From positions 620,001-684,000 of the forward strand of contig OZ243043.1 of NCBI GenBank assembly GCA_965212075.1: DNA of 64,000 nucleotides. Direction: 5' to 3'. This document shows, one piece after another, positions 53,341 to 62,491 of this stretch (the stretch's first letter is position 1; each line of letters starts with the position of its first letter). The position numbers and the translations under genes were made by a program. The notes under the pieces are model-generated. The model saw only the letters and a list, made by a program, of their open reading frames with translations. It was not told the DNA's origin and did not search any database. This stretch comes from CBDBUR01 sp965212075 (lineage in GTDB: Bacteria; Pseudomonadota; Alphaproteobacteria; JAPOUT01; G958296285).

Positions 53341-53380
53341 ATAAATAGGCCCAATAAATAGGCCTAATGTAAATAGCCTA
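53341..53380. repeat. 13-nt tandem repeat upstream of the HMGCS-like gene
   Basis: ataaataggccca (53341-53353) and ataaataggccta (53354-53366) are followed by a diverged third unit to 53380. They fill much of the 100-nt gap between the MAPEG gene and the HMGCS-like gene and lie just upstream of its ribosome site, where a promoter would be expected. Confidence 0.8.
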
Positions 53381-53423
53381 ATTTACTCCGTCTATCTACA
53401 GGGTCAAGAGGGGGATGTGCAGA

Positions 53424-53855
53424 TCAAGAAAAAACCTTGATCGCCTCGCGCACGGTCATAACGATCAGAGCAAAAGCCCCGAGGAGATAAATGCCAAAGC
53501 GGTGCATCACGCGGTTGTAGGTCGCGTGTATCAGACTATGTATAATGCGCGTCGCGACAAAAGCCCACGCGCAATAAATATGAATCTGATCCACATGACC
53601 CGCCGCAAATATGGCCAGCGTCACCGCATAAAATACGACCGGCAGCTCACCCAAATTGATGAAATTAGCGCCAATCGAGCGCACCGGCGACGGCAATGAA
53701 GGATTGACATCCGTCGGATGTTGCACCTGATCGGGCGCTATATTCTGCGCGCGAAAAGCGCCGACGCGCCTTTGAAACATCCACAGCATGACAAACAATG
53801 TCCATAGCGCCAGCACAATGATCGGCTGAAAAATCATGTCTTCCTGAAAATTCAT
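53424..53855 (-). CDS. MAPEG family membrane protein
   Basis: A 143-residue protein with four membrane helices and the MAPEG pattern: an N-terminal helix, RVGAFRAQNI, ANFINLGELPVVFYAV near the second helix, and ATRIIHSLIHATYNRVMHR. The family includes glutathione-dependent membrane enzymes; bacterial members of this branch are uncharacterised. It overlaps the 3' neighbour arrangement: the Sel1 gene stop overlaps this start (ATGA), so it is translated after the Sel1 protein. Confidence 0.85.
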   Translation of the reverse strand: MNFQEDMIFQPIIVLALWTLFVMLWMFQRRVGAFRAQNIAPDQVQHPTDVNPSLPSPVRSIGANFINLGELPVVFYAVTLAIFAAGHVDQIHIYCAWAFVATRIIHSLIHATYNRVMHRFGIYLLGAFALIVMTVREAIKVFS

Positions 53856-55429
53856 CTGGTAGTTCTCCTAAATTGATTCTTTCTCTTCCATTCTATTGTA
53901 AAACTTGTCTTTTTGGGGGTTTTTTGCCGATATTGCGCCAGCCACGCATTCGCCAGCCGCGTAGCTGCGTTGATTTGCCTGCCGGGCATCAGCCGTTTGA
54001 CCCTCTCACGCGCGGCGACGCTCCCTTTATGCCCGCGCGCGGCGGCAATGGTGAACCATTGATAGGCTTTGAGGTAGTCATTTGCCCCCTTTGGCCGTTG
54101 CTGCGATTCCTTTTGGAGTGCCGACACACGGCCTAGTGCATAAAGAATCGCGATATTATGCTGCGCGCGCAGATCACCTTCATTTGCCGACCGGCGAAGA
54201 TAGCGCACCGCCAAGGCATCATCGCGCGGCACTTTCTTGCCCTGTGCATACAGCATGCCCAGCCGCGTCCGCGCGCGCGCATAGCCGTTCTTTGCCGCAC
54301 GGCGATACCATGCCAGCGCTTGTGAGATATCAGGCGGCGCGCGGCCACTCTCAAACAGGCGGCCCAGATGATATTCGGCAGGCACATATCCTCCTTTGGC
54401 CGCAGAGGATAAGAGCGTTTCAGCCGCCTCAAAATCACGCGCCACGCCACGCCCCTGAATATGAAGGCGCCCCAAATGATATTGCGCCGGTGCATAGTTA
54501 GCTTCAACCGCTTGAGTTAACAATTTGACCGCCTCAGCCAGATCACGCTTGACCACATTCCCGCGATCATAAATCAAAGCCAACTGGCTCTGCGCGCGTG
54601 GATCGCCCGCGCGCGCCGCCTGACCATACCAAGAAATCGCTTTTACATAATCACGGCGCACGGCCTGCCCGCGCGCAAAAATCTCTGCGAGCGCAATTTG
54701 TGAATCAACATCGCCTTGATAGGCTGCGCGCGTATACCAGCGCAGCGCTTCAGTGAAATTCCGTTTAACACCTAGACCTTGTGCATAAAGCTCCGCCAGA
54801 CCCACCTGCGCCGATCTAGCCCCCCCTTTAGCACCGCGCTTGAGCCAATTTGCTGCCTTAACATAGTTCTTTTCCACACCAATGCCGTTTAGATAATTAA
54901 AGCCGATGTGAGTCTGTGAAGGCACAAAATCCTGCTTTGCCGCAAGGCGATGCCAGCGCAGCGCTTCTTTTAGATCAAGCGGCACGCCTAACCCTTTAGA
55001 AAAGTGCAGACCCAAATTATGCTGTGCCGCCGCAAAACCCTGCTTTGCCGCGAGGTCATACCAATAGATCGCCGCCTCATAATCTTGCTCCACGCCCCGA
55101 CCCAGCGACAGCAATGCGCCTAGCGAAAACTGCGCCGGCGCATAATTTTCATACGCCGCCTGCTCATAAAGCTCGGCGGCATATTCCGGAGCAGCCTCAA
55201 CGCCGCGCCCGCTAAGATAAAGGTGAGCAAGATTGGTCAAAGCGCGCACATCGCCGTCATCGGCGAGCGGCTCCCATTCTTGATAGGCCTGCTTATAATC
55301 TCCTTGCTGGTAGGCTGTCAGCCCCTCTTCAAACCCTGCTTGCGCATCATGCGCATAAAAAAACGCCGCCAAAAATACGGCAATCGTAATCATGGGCATA
55401 ATCGCAGCGCTTAAATATGATCTCATCAT
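53852..55429 (-). CDS. Periplasmic Sel1-repeat protein
   Basis: A 525-residue protein with an N-terminal signal peptide (about 1-30, ending DAQA) and at least twelve Sel1-like TPR repeats of about 36 residues, each with a GxGVxxDxxxAxxWYxxAAxxG pattern. Such repeats make curved scaffolds that bind other proteins. The region after about 490 is basic and low in repeats. Specific partners cannot be deduced. It is translationally coupled to the MAPEG gene by ATGA. Confidence 0.88.
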   Translation of the reverse strand: MMRSYLSAAIMPMITIAVFLAAFFYAHDAQAGFEEGLTAYQQGDYKQAYQEWEPLADDGDVRALTNLAHLYLSGRGVEAAPEYAAELYEQAAYENYAPAQFSLGALLSLGRGVEQDYEAAIYWYDLAAKQGFAAAQHNLGLHFSKGLGVPLDLKEALRWHRLAAKQDFVPSQTHIGFNYLNGIGVEKNYVKAANWLKRGAKGGARSAQVGLAELYAQGLGVKRNFTEALRWYTRAAYQGDVDSQIALAEIFARGQAVRRDYVKAISWYGQAARAGDPRAQSQLALIYDRGNVVKRDLAEAVKLLTQAVEANYAPAQYHLGRLHIQGRGVARDFEAAETLLSSAAKGGYVPAEYHLGRLFESGRAPPDISQALAWYRRAAKNGYARARTRLGMLYAQGKKVPRDDALAVRYLRRSANEGDLRAQHNIAILYALGRVSALQKESQQRPKGANDYLKAYQWFTIAAARGHKGSVAARERVKRLMPGRQINAATRLANAWLAQYRQKTPKKTSFTIEWKRKNQFRRTTR

Positions 55430-55487
55430 GTTTCACCATGCTCTTCGGCGGAAACACCCACTTTGGAACATTGATATTAACACAAAG

Positions 55488-55754
55488 TTAATCAAGCTTT
55501 TTAGCCTGCGCGATTTTGTTGGCGTAAAACCCTCTTAAAGAAAGAACAATCTGTATAAAATTAGCAAGCGCAAACGCAAACAGATCCGTCAGCATGAAAA
55601 TCACCGCACCGCTGAACCGCGCGATCGCCGTGAAAATATAGCCGCTTTGCCGCGTTTGGTGCTTTGTTGATGAAACTAGTGCGATCGACAAAATGCTCAA
55701 AACCAAAACGACCCACTGCCCGTAAAAAATAAACTCACTGATAAAGTTATTCAT
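55488..55754 (-). CDS. Small two-helix membrane protein
   Basis: An 88-residue protein with two to three hydrophobic segments (about 6-27, 42-55 and 55-72) separated by KHQTRQSGY. I do not recognise it. The ATG at 55754 has a good ribosome site (aggagag) seven bases ahead; the longer frame from 55856 only runs through the sulfotransferase gene. It is AT-rich, like the sulfotransferase gene 46 nt upstream on the same strand. Confidence 0.65.
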   Translation of the reverse strand: MNNFISEFIFYGQWVVLVLSILSIALVSSTKHQTRQSGYIFTAIARFSGAVIFMLTDLFAFALANFIQIVLSLRGFYANKIAQAKKLD

Positions 55755-55800
55755 AGCTTCTCTCCTGATAAAGTTTTTGCTTAATAATTCTGGTGCGATG

Positions 55801-56475
55801 CTACGGCTTAGGGATCCTGTAATTAAAAAAATCAATTTCTTCTTTGCACAATTCACTGATTTGATTCACGATTTTATGCTGGCCGTGAAAAAACTTATCA
55901 AGATCTCTAGAGGAATTTGGTCTCAAATTGCCTTTAGCATTAATTCTAGAAAAAATATCCCAAAAACCTTCAGGAAGATGTCGTTTAATGTCTTCTTCCA
56001 AAAATTCATAGCGAAGAATAACATCTGCAACATTGGGCCCTAAAAGCGGCGCAATTTTTATATTAACTTGCACTATTTCTGGTTCTTCCTCAAACCACTG
56101 CTTGAATGAAATATGTTGCATGCCCTGCTGGCGTTTCTGTTCTTTAGTAAAAAAATATTTTGAGACTATAAAATCAAACGGATTACGGTGTATTGTAATT
56201 TTTTGGTATTTTTTCCAAAGCCGATCACCGATCTGGTGTCTAACCTGATCGGCAGGAATATGGGAATAGAACTTGCCCCAAATGCCGTAATTCTTTCTCC
56301 AAAATTTGAAATCCAATTTTTTGCTCCCAAATTCATTATTTTGAACATAACCACTAGGGTTCCGTGCGATGATGCAATCTTGCGAACAATATCTTAATAA
56401 CGTCAGTTCAAAAGACGTACCTGCAACTTTTTTTGTCCTTATAAAAAGAATTTTTAATGGATGGCAAAGAATCAT
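55801..56475 (-). CDS. Sulfotransferase family protein
   Basis: A 224-residue protein resembling carbohydrate sulfotransferases. Near the N-terminus ILFIRTKKVAGTSFE matches the PAPS 5'-phosphosulfate loop pattern (hPKTAGTS-like), and IHRNPFDFIVSKYF matches the 3'-phosphate-binding RNPxDxxxSxY motif. The acceptor is unknown; a surface sugar is likely. It is visibly AT-rich and probably acquired. It lies 52 nt after glmS at the end of the gene run that begins with cysD-cysNC, which make its donor PAPS. Confidence 0.8.
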   Translation of the reverse strand: MILCHPLKILFIRTKKVAGTSFELTLLRYCSQDCIIARNPSGYVQNNEFGSKKLDFKFWRKNYGIWGKFYSHIPADQVRHQIGDRLWKKYQKITIHRNPFDFIVSKYFFTKEQKRQQGMQHISFKQWFEEEPEIVQVNIKIAPLLGPNVADVILRYEFLEEDIKRHLPEGFWDIFSRINAKGNLRPNSSRDLDKFFHGQHKIVNQISELCKEEIDFFNYRIPKP

Positions 56476-56527
56476 AAAAATAATTGGAATCGGGCTGCCC
56501 TTGAAGCTGGCTTTTTGTTTCTCAAAA

Positions 56528-58375
56528 TTACTCCACCGTTACCGATTTTGCAAGATTGCGCGGGCGATCAACATCCAGACCGCGCGCGCGTGATGCGTAA
56601 TACGATAAAAACTGCACCGCCATCACATATAAAATCGGCGCTGTGAACTCATGCACATCCGGCATGATGATGGCATGCTGCACCAAATCTCCAGCTTCCT
56701 CAACGCCGCGCCGGTCGCTGATCAAAATAATCTGCCCGCCGCGGGCGCGCACCTCCTGCAAATTGGACAGCAATTTGTCAAAAACGCGATCAGCTCCAGA
56801 AGGCGCTCCAAAAGGCGCTAAAGCAATCACCGGCACGGTGGAATCGATCATCGCGATCGGGCCGTGCTTCATCTCGCCCGCCGCATAGCCGTCAGAGGGA
56901 ATATAAGTGATCTCCTTAAACTTCAGCGCGCCTTCCAGCGCCACCGGAAAAAGAGCGTTGCGCCCCAAATGTAAAACATAATGCGCATGAGCCAAAGCGC
57001 GCTCAGCGATGAGTTTGAAGCTCTCGTTGAGCGCCAGCACTTGCCGCATCAGATCAGGGAGATCCGCCAAAGCTTGAAGATGCACAGCCTGTTCGGCTTT
57101 GGTCATGTGTCCTTTGACGACCGCCAGATCAAGCGCACAGAGTGCCAGCACCGCAAGCTGCGACGTCACCGTTTTCGTCGCCGCCACACCGATTTCTGCA
57201 CCGGCTTTCATCTCCAAAACAATATCAGCGCCGCGCGCCAATGTTGATTCCGGCGCGTTGACAATCGCCATTGCCGGATGACCCTGACGCTGGCAATGGC
57301 GAAACGCCGCCAGAGTGTCCGCTGTCTCGCCCGACTGCGAAATGAAAAAAATCAACGTGTCATCGGGAATCGCCGCATGGCGATCGCGAAACTCCGACGC
57401 AATCTCCTCACGCGCCGGAAGCAGCGCATATTTCTCTATCCAATAGCGCGCCACCATCGCCGTATGAACCGACGAGCCGCAGCCGATCATCAACACATGA
57501 TGCGCCTTCGAAAAATCTTGGGCAAAATCCGCAATATCCATTTTCGGCAGCGACAGCACAAGATGCTGCCGATCAACATAATGCGCAAGCGCGCGCTTAA
57601 TCGCCTCCGGCTGCTCGTGAATTTCCTTTTCCATAAAAAATGCGAAACCATTTTTGGACACAGCCTGCCCCGATCCAGTGAGCGGCTTAAACGGACGCTG
57701 AAGAGCCGTGCCTGAAAAATCCTTGATCTCAATATGATCCGGCCTGATGCAGACATAATCGCCATCTTCGAGATAGCAGACTTGCGCCGCCCAGCCTTCC
57801 ATCGCGAGCGCATCGGAAGCGATCAAAGCCTGCCCGTCGCCTCGCCCCACCGCAAGCGGCGAGCCGCGGCTTAAGCCATAGATCGCCTCCTCCTCTTTGA
57901 CCAAAATCGCGCAGGCAAACGCGCCCTTGAGCTGTCGCGCCACAGAGCAAAGCGCTTGCTCCGGTGACTCGCCCGCCGCCAGCCGCGCCGAGATTAAATG
58001 CACGATCACTTCGCTGTCGGTGTCGCTGGTGAATTCCGCCTGCAGCCCTTCTTTGAGTTCGCTAAAATTTTCTATGATCCCATTATGGACGATCGCCACT
58101 TTATTGGTTGCGTGCGGATGCGCATTGCGCGCGCTCGGCGCGCCATGCGTCGCCCAGCGCGTATGGCCGATGCCGATCTGTCCCGACACAGGCCGGTCGG
58201 CGAGCTGCGCGGCGAGCTGATTCAGCCGACCTGCGGCGCGGCGAACATCTAGCTGTGCATCTTTTTGCACTGCGATGCCCGCGCTGTCATAGCCGCGATA
58301 TTCCAGCCGCGCCAGACCTTCCATCAAAAAAGGTGCGGCGTCCTGTGCGCCGATGATGCCGATGATACCGCACAT
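56528..58375 (-). CDS. glmS: Glutamine--fructose-6-phosphate aminotransferase
   Basis: GlmS makes glucosamine 6-phosphate, the first step to UDP-GlcNAc. The 615-residue protein has the N-terminal nucleophile C2 in MCGIIG, the glutaminase segments GIGHTRWATHG and HNGIIENF, two SIS domains with CGSSVHTA and SQSGETADT, and the C-terminal KSVTVE. It starts 2 nt after the glmU stop. GlmS and GlmU adjacent to each other link both halves of UDP-GlcNAc synthesis. No glmS ribozyme is present; that is a Gram-positive feature. Confidence 0.97.
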   Translation of the reverse strand: MCGIIGIIGAQDAAPFLMEGLARLEYRGYDSAGIAVQKDAQLDVRRAAGRLNQLAAQLADRPVSGQIGIGHTRWATHGAPSARNAHPHATNKVAIVHNGIIENFSELKEGLQAEFTSDTDSEVIVHLISARLAAGESPEQALCSVARQLKGAFACAILVKEEEAIYGLSRGSPLAVGRGDGQALIASDALAMEGWAAQVCYLEDGDYVCIRPDHIEIKDFSGTALQRPFKPLTGSGQAVSKNGFAFFMEKEIHEQPEAIKRALAHYVDRQHLVLSLPKMDIADFAQDFSKAHHVLMIGCGSSVHTAMVARYWIEKYALLPAREEIASEFRDRHAAIPDDTLIFFISQSGETADTLAAFRHCQRQGHPAMAIVNAPESTLARGADIVLEMKAGAEIGVAATKTVTSQLAVLALCALDLAVVKGHMTKAEQAVHLQALADLPDLMRQVLALNESFKLIAERALAHAHYVLHLGRNALFPVALEGALKFKEITYIPSDGYAAGEMKHGPIAMIDSTVPVIALAPFGAPSGADRVFDKLLSNLQEVRARGGQIILISDRRGVEEAGDLVQHAIIMPDVHEFTAPILYVMAVQFLSYYASRARGLDVDRPRNLAKSVTVE

Positions 58376-58377
58376 GA

Positions 58378-59709
58378 TTATCGTTTCTTTCTTTTGGCGC
58401 TGTTTTTGGGTGCTCTTTTGGGTTTTTGCACCTGCCGCGCGCGGCCTAAAGCGAGCGCACCCGCTTTGACGTGCTCGGTGATCGTGCTGCCCGATCCGAC
58501 ATAAGCGCCTTTGCCGATCTTGACCGGCGCGACCAAAGCCGAATTTGAGCCGATAAATGCGTCCGCGCCGATTTCGGTGAGATGTTTTTGCGCGCCGTCA
58601 TAATTGCAGGTGATCGTGCCAGCGCCGATATTGGCGTTCGCGCCAATTTTGACATCACCCAGATAGGCCAGATGATTGGCTTTCGCACCTTTGCCAATCT
58701 GCGCCTTTTTGACCTCAACAAAATTGCCGATATGCACATGCTCGCCAATATGAGCTTCGGGACGCAGGCGCGCATAAGGGCCGATGACCGCATGATCTTT
58801 GACCGTCGCGCCTTCAAGATGAGAAAAAGCCTCAATGCGCACATTGCGCCCGATCTTGACGCCAGCACCAAACACCACATAGGGCGCAATCACCACATCA
58901 GGCGCGATTTGCGTATCCCAAGAAAAATAAACCGTATCAGGCGCGACCAGATGAACGCCCCGCTCAAGCGCTTGGCTGCGGAGATGATTTTGATAAAGGT
59001 TTTCAAGCTTGGCCAAATCCATCTGATTGTTGACGCCCGAAGCCTCCATTTCGCTGCACCGCATGAGCTTGCGCGCTAGACCAGCCTGATGCGCTAATTG
59101 CACTGCCTCAGTGAGGTAAAATTCTTTTTTGGGATTATCCGCGCCGATTTTCGCAAGCAGGTCTGGCAGATGTTTTGCTGCTATGCTCATCACACCGGCA
59201 TTGCATAGGCCTTGATCTTGTTGCGCCTTCCCATCATCTTCTTGAATAGCAATAGGTGCGCCGCCTTCACACAAAATGCGGCCATAGCCGCGCGGGTCTT
59301 CAGGCGTGAAGCCGCATAAAATGATATCAGCAGGGCTTTTGGCGAGCTTTTTGTATGTTCGCGGCGAGACCAAAGGCGTATCTCCATAAGCGACAATAAT
59401 CATTTGCGAACTTTGCTTGAGTTTCGGCAAGGCCGCCTTGAGCGCATCAGCCGTGCCGCGCTGTTTTTTTTGATAGGCGATTTCAATATCGGGCATCAGA
59501 CTGCGGGCAAAAGCAGCGACCGGCTTCATCGTAGGCGCGAGCACCAGCACGATCTCCGCACAGCCTGCGGTGCGCAGATTATTGATCACATGGCCCAACA
59601 TCGGCAGACCGCCCAGCGGGTGCATCACCTTCGGCTGAGAGGATTTCATCCTCCTGCCATCACCGGCGGCCATGATAACGCCAGAAAATTTTGCCCGTTC
59701 CGATCCCAT
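58378..59709 (-). CDS. glmU: Bifunctional N-acetylglucosamine-1-phosphate uridyltransferase/acetyltransferase
   Basis: GlmU acetylates glucosamine 1-phosphate and joins it to UTP, giving UDP-GlcNAc for peptidoglycan and lipid A. The 443-residue protein has the uridyltransferase signature AAGDGRRM and KVMHPLGG, AYGDTPLV, and the linker EASGVNNQMDL. The C-terminal left-handed beta-helix has hexapeptide repeats and NYDGAQKH. The C-terminus ends in an unusual basic tail KPKRAPKNSAKRKKR. It precedes glmS by 2 nt. Confidence 0.96.
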   Translation of the reverse strand: MGSERAKFSGVIMAAGDGRRMKSSQPKVMHPLGGLPMLGHVINNLRTAGCAEIVLVLAPTMKPVAAFARSLMPDIEIAYQKKQRGTADALKAALPKLKQSSQMIIVAYGDTPLVSPRTYKKLAKSPADIILCGFTPEDPRGYGRILCEGGAPIAIQEDDGKAQQDQGLCNAGVMSIAAKHLPDLLAKIGADNPKKEFYLTEAVQLAHQAGLARKLMRCSEMEASGVNNQMDLAKLENLYQNHLRSQALERGVHLVAPDTVYFSWDTQIAPDVVIAPYVVFGAGVKIGRNVRIEAFSHLEGATVKDHAVIGPYARLRPEAHIGEHVHIGNFVEVKKAQIGKGAKANHLAYLGDVKIGANANIGAGTITCNYDGAQKHLTEIGADAFIGSNSALVAPVKIGKGAYVGSGSTITEHVKAGALALGRARQVQKPKRAPKNSAKRKKR

Positions 59710-59762
59710 AAAAACTTATGCCCTCTGCTTAGCGCCAAACGCCAATCACGAATTATATCTTT

Positions 59763-61646
59763 TTATATCTTGACGGGCATGTGCGAAAGCTGAAAATGCT
59801 CCTCAATATAGTCCGCCAGCTTAGCAGCAGACTCCTCAACGGATAAAGCGCACGTATCAATGACCAGTTCGGGATCGGTCGGCTCTTCATAGGGCGCAGA
59901 AATTCCCGTGAAGCTCTTAATCTCACCCGCACGCGCCTTTTGATACAGGCCTTTGGGATCGCGCTGCTCGCAATCTTCAATAGAGGCTTTGATATAAACT
60001 TCATGGAAATTATTCACCGCCTGCCGCGCCTGCGCGCGATCAGCACGATAGGGCGAAATAAAAGATGCAACCGCCACAAAGCCCGCGCGCGCAAATAAAG
60101 CCGCCACCTCGCCGATGCGGCGGATGTTCTCGGCGCGATCTTCCGGCGAAAAGCCCAAATTGCTGTTTAAGCCCAAGCGGACATTGTCGCCGTCAAGAAC
60201 GTAAACGCCGAAATTGCGCTGAAAGAGCGCCTGCTCTACCGCCAGCGCCAAAGTTGACTTACCCGATCCCGAAAGCCCCGTCAACCAGACAACCCCGCCG
60301 CGATGCCCCTGACGCTGCTCGCGCAGATCGCGCGTGATGCGATGCGCAATGCGCGTTACATTGGTTGACTTGACATGCACCGCACGGCGCTGGTCGGCAT
60401 AGCCCTCCATAGAAATGATCCCGCCGCCCGCAATGTCATAGCCGTCAACCAGCACAAAGCGTCCAGTGTCGGGCAGCATCACAAAGGTGTCAAACGTCAA
60501 AAGACGATCCACGCTCAAAATTAGCTCGGCTACCTGATTATGCCCAACTTCCGCATGCACAGAATGCGACAAATCCTGCGTATCAATCACCCGTTCAATG
60601 GTCTGCACTTTGACCTGCGCTTCCGTCGTCGCCAATTTGATCTTGAGCTGCGACCCCACGTGCAAAGGCTTATGACTCAGCCAGAAAACATGCGCGCGAA
60701 ACACATCGCTCTCCACCGGCAGGTTGGTCGTATGACTTGCGATCTCGCCGCGCTCAATGAAAACCTGCTCATCCAGAGTGATGCCAGTTGAGGCGCCCGC
60801 CCCGATTTTGATGACCTTCTCTTTAGTCGGCCAGCTCTCAATCGTCTTGATATGCGCCGTCTTGTTGGAGGGCGAAAACACCAGAGGATCGCCGACAGAC
60901 ATCTGGCCGGAATCGATGCGTCCGGCAATGATGCGGCGATCATCAAATTTATAAATATCCTGCACTGCAAAGCGCAAAGCGCGATCAACCGGCAGTTCGG
61001 GCTGCACAAAATCATCCAATATCTCAACGATCGTCGGGCCGGAATACCACTTCATCAAAGATGACAAAACCGCAATGCCATCACCCTCCTTCGCGCTGAC
61101 CGGAACGATATGCAGCGGCTCCATCCCCAGACTGCCAAAATAGGCGCGACATTCCTTTTCAATCTGGCGGAACCTGTTCGCGTCATAGCCGACCAGATCC
61201 ATCTTATTGACCGCCACCGCAATCTGGCGCACCCCGATCAGATGAAGCAAATAGGCATGGCGGCGCGACTGCGACTGCATCCCCTCTTTTGCGTCAATCA
61301 CAAGCAAAGCGGCATCCGATTGCGCCGCGCCGGTAACCATGTTTTTGAGAAATTCCTTATGCCCGGGCGCATCAATCAGCACATAATCGCGCGCGGCGGT
61401 TTTGAACCAAATCTGGCTGGTATCAATCGTGATGCCTTGATCTCGCTCAGCCTGCAAAGCGTCCATCAAAAAAGCCCACTCAAAAGCCATGCCGCGCCGC
61501 TTGCACATGTCGCGAATGGCCTCATATTTGCCGTCAGGCAAAGATGAGGTCTCATAAAACAGCCGCCCGACTAAAGTGGATTTGCCATGATCCACATGAC
61601 CGACAATCACAATGCGCAAAAGCGAGCTGTCTTTGGGCGCGATCAT
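59763..61646 (-). CDS. cysNC: Bifunctional sulfate adenylyltransferase subunit 1 / APS kinase
   Basis: The fused CysN-CysC protein (about 627 residues) drives ATP sulfurylase with GTP and then phosphorylates APS to PAPS. The CysN GTPase part shows GHVDHGKSTL, DAPGHKEF and NKMDLVGY; the CysC kinase part (about 450-625) has GLSGSGKSTLA, DGDNVR and FISPYRADR. The GTG at 61649 or ATG at 61646 could start it; the ATG forms TGATG with the cysD stop. Downstream are glmU, glmS and a sulfotransferase, so the PAPS may serve sulfation as well as cysteine synthesis. Confidence 0.95.
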   Translation of the reverse strand: MIAPKDSSLLRIVIVGHVDHGKSTLVGRLFYETSSLPDGKYEAIRDMCKRRGMAFEWAFLMDALQAERDQGITIDTSQIWFKTAARDYVLIDAPGHKEFLKNMVTGAAQSDAALLVIDAKEGMQSQSRRHAYLLHLIGVRQIAVAVNKMDLVGYDANRFRQIEKECRAYFGSLGMEPLHIVPVSAKEGDGIAVLSSLMKWYSGPTIVEILDDFVQPELPVDRALRFAVQDIYKFDDRRIIAGRIDSGQMSVGDPLVFSPSNKTAHIKTIESWPTKEKVIKIGAGASTGITLDEQVFIERGEIASHTTNLPVESDVFRAHVFWLSHKPLHVGSQLKIKLATTEAQVKVQTIERVIDTQDLSHSVHAEVGHNQVAELILSVDRLLTFDTFVMLPDTGRFVLVDGYDIAGGGIISMEGYADQRRAVHVKSTNVTRIAHRITRDLREQRQGHRGGVVWLTGLSGSGKSTLALAVEQALFQRNFGVYVLDGDNVRLGLNSNLGFSPEDRAENIRRIGEVAALFARAGFVAVASFISPYRADRAQARQAVNNFHEVYIKASIEDCEQRDPKGLYQKARAGEIKSFTGISAPYEEPTDPELVIDTCALSVEESAAKLADYIEEHFQLSHMPVKI

Positions 61647-62440
61647 CACATATATCCATCGGCGCGCAGCCGTTCAAAAGCATCTTCGGATTCGTGATCC
61701 ATCGCGCGGCCCGCGCGCTCGGCCTGACGAGTCGTGCGCAGCTCCTCAATGATCTCGTCAATGGTGGCGGCTTCGCTCTCAATCGGAAACGTTATGTCCC
61801 GATCGCCCAGCGAGCGATAGCGCTTGCCATCTTTGGCCAAATAAAGCGGAATGATCGGTATGTTTTCGCGCTTGGTATAAAGCCAAATGTCCACCTCGGT
61901 CCAGTGCAAAAGAGGGTGAACCCGAATATGTGTGCCAACAGGAAAATCCGTCTTGAAATGATCCCAAAATTCGGGCGGCTGGTCGCGGAAATCCCACTGC
62001 CCGCTGACACCGCGCGGCGAAAATACCCGCTCTTTGGCGCGCGTGGCTTCCTCGTCGCGGCGAATGCCCGCAAACAAAGCTTGAAAATTATGTTTCTTAA
62101 TTGCCGCTTTCAAGCCAGCCGTCTTGCGCGCCGCCGAGCGCGCCGCCGGAGGCAGACTCTTATCCATCTCCTCAAGCGGCGGACAGGGCTCGCTCAAAAA
62201 ATTCAGCGACCATTCCTTCACATAGCGATCCCGAAACGCATACATTTCAGGAAATTTGCGCCCCGTATCCACATGCAGCACCGGAAATGGCACATGGCCA
62301 AAAAACGCTTTGCGCGCCAAGTGAATCATCACATTGGAATCCTTGCCCAGCGACCACAACATCGCGACTTTATCAAGCCGGTTGAAAGCCTCGCGAAAGA
62401 TATAAATGCTTTGATTTTCTATCTGGCTGAGATGATCCAT
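61646..62440 (-). CDS. cysD: Sulfate adenylyltransferase subunit 2
   Basis: CysD is the ATP-sulfurylase catalytic subunit that makes APS from sulfate and ATP, driven by CysN. The 264-residue PAPS-reductase-fold protein has the PP-loop SLGKDS at 30-35, HVDTGRKFPEM, AGIRRDEEATR, RVHPLLHWTEVDIW, and GDRDITFPIES, all diagnostic. It comes 51 nt after tgt and overlaps cysNC by one to four bases. No cysH, cysI or cysJ is in the window. Confidence 0.96.
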   Translation of the reverse strand: MDHLSQIENQSIYIFREAFNRLDKVAMLWSLGKDSNVMIHLARKAFFGHVPFPVLHVDTGRKFPEMYAFRDRYVKEWSLNFLSEPCPPLEEMDKSLPPAARSAARKTAGLKAAIKKHNFQALFAGIRRDEEATRAKERVFSPRGVSGQWDFRDQPPEFWDHFKTDFPVGTHIRVHPLLHWTEVDIWLYTKRENIPIIPLYLAKDGKRYRSLGDRDITFPIESEAATIDEIIEELRTTRQAERAGRAMDHESEDAFERLRADGYM

Positions 62441-62491
62441 TTAACACCTAAATTATGTGATATTGGGTATTTATCAATAAAAAAGTGTTTA

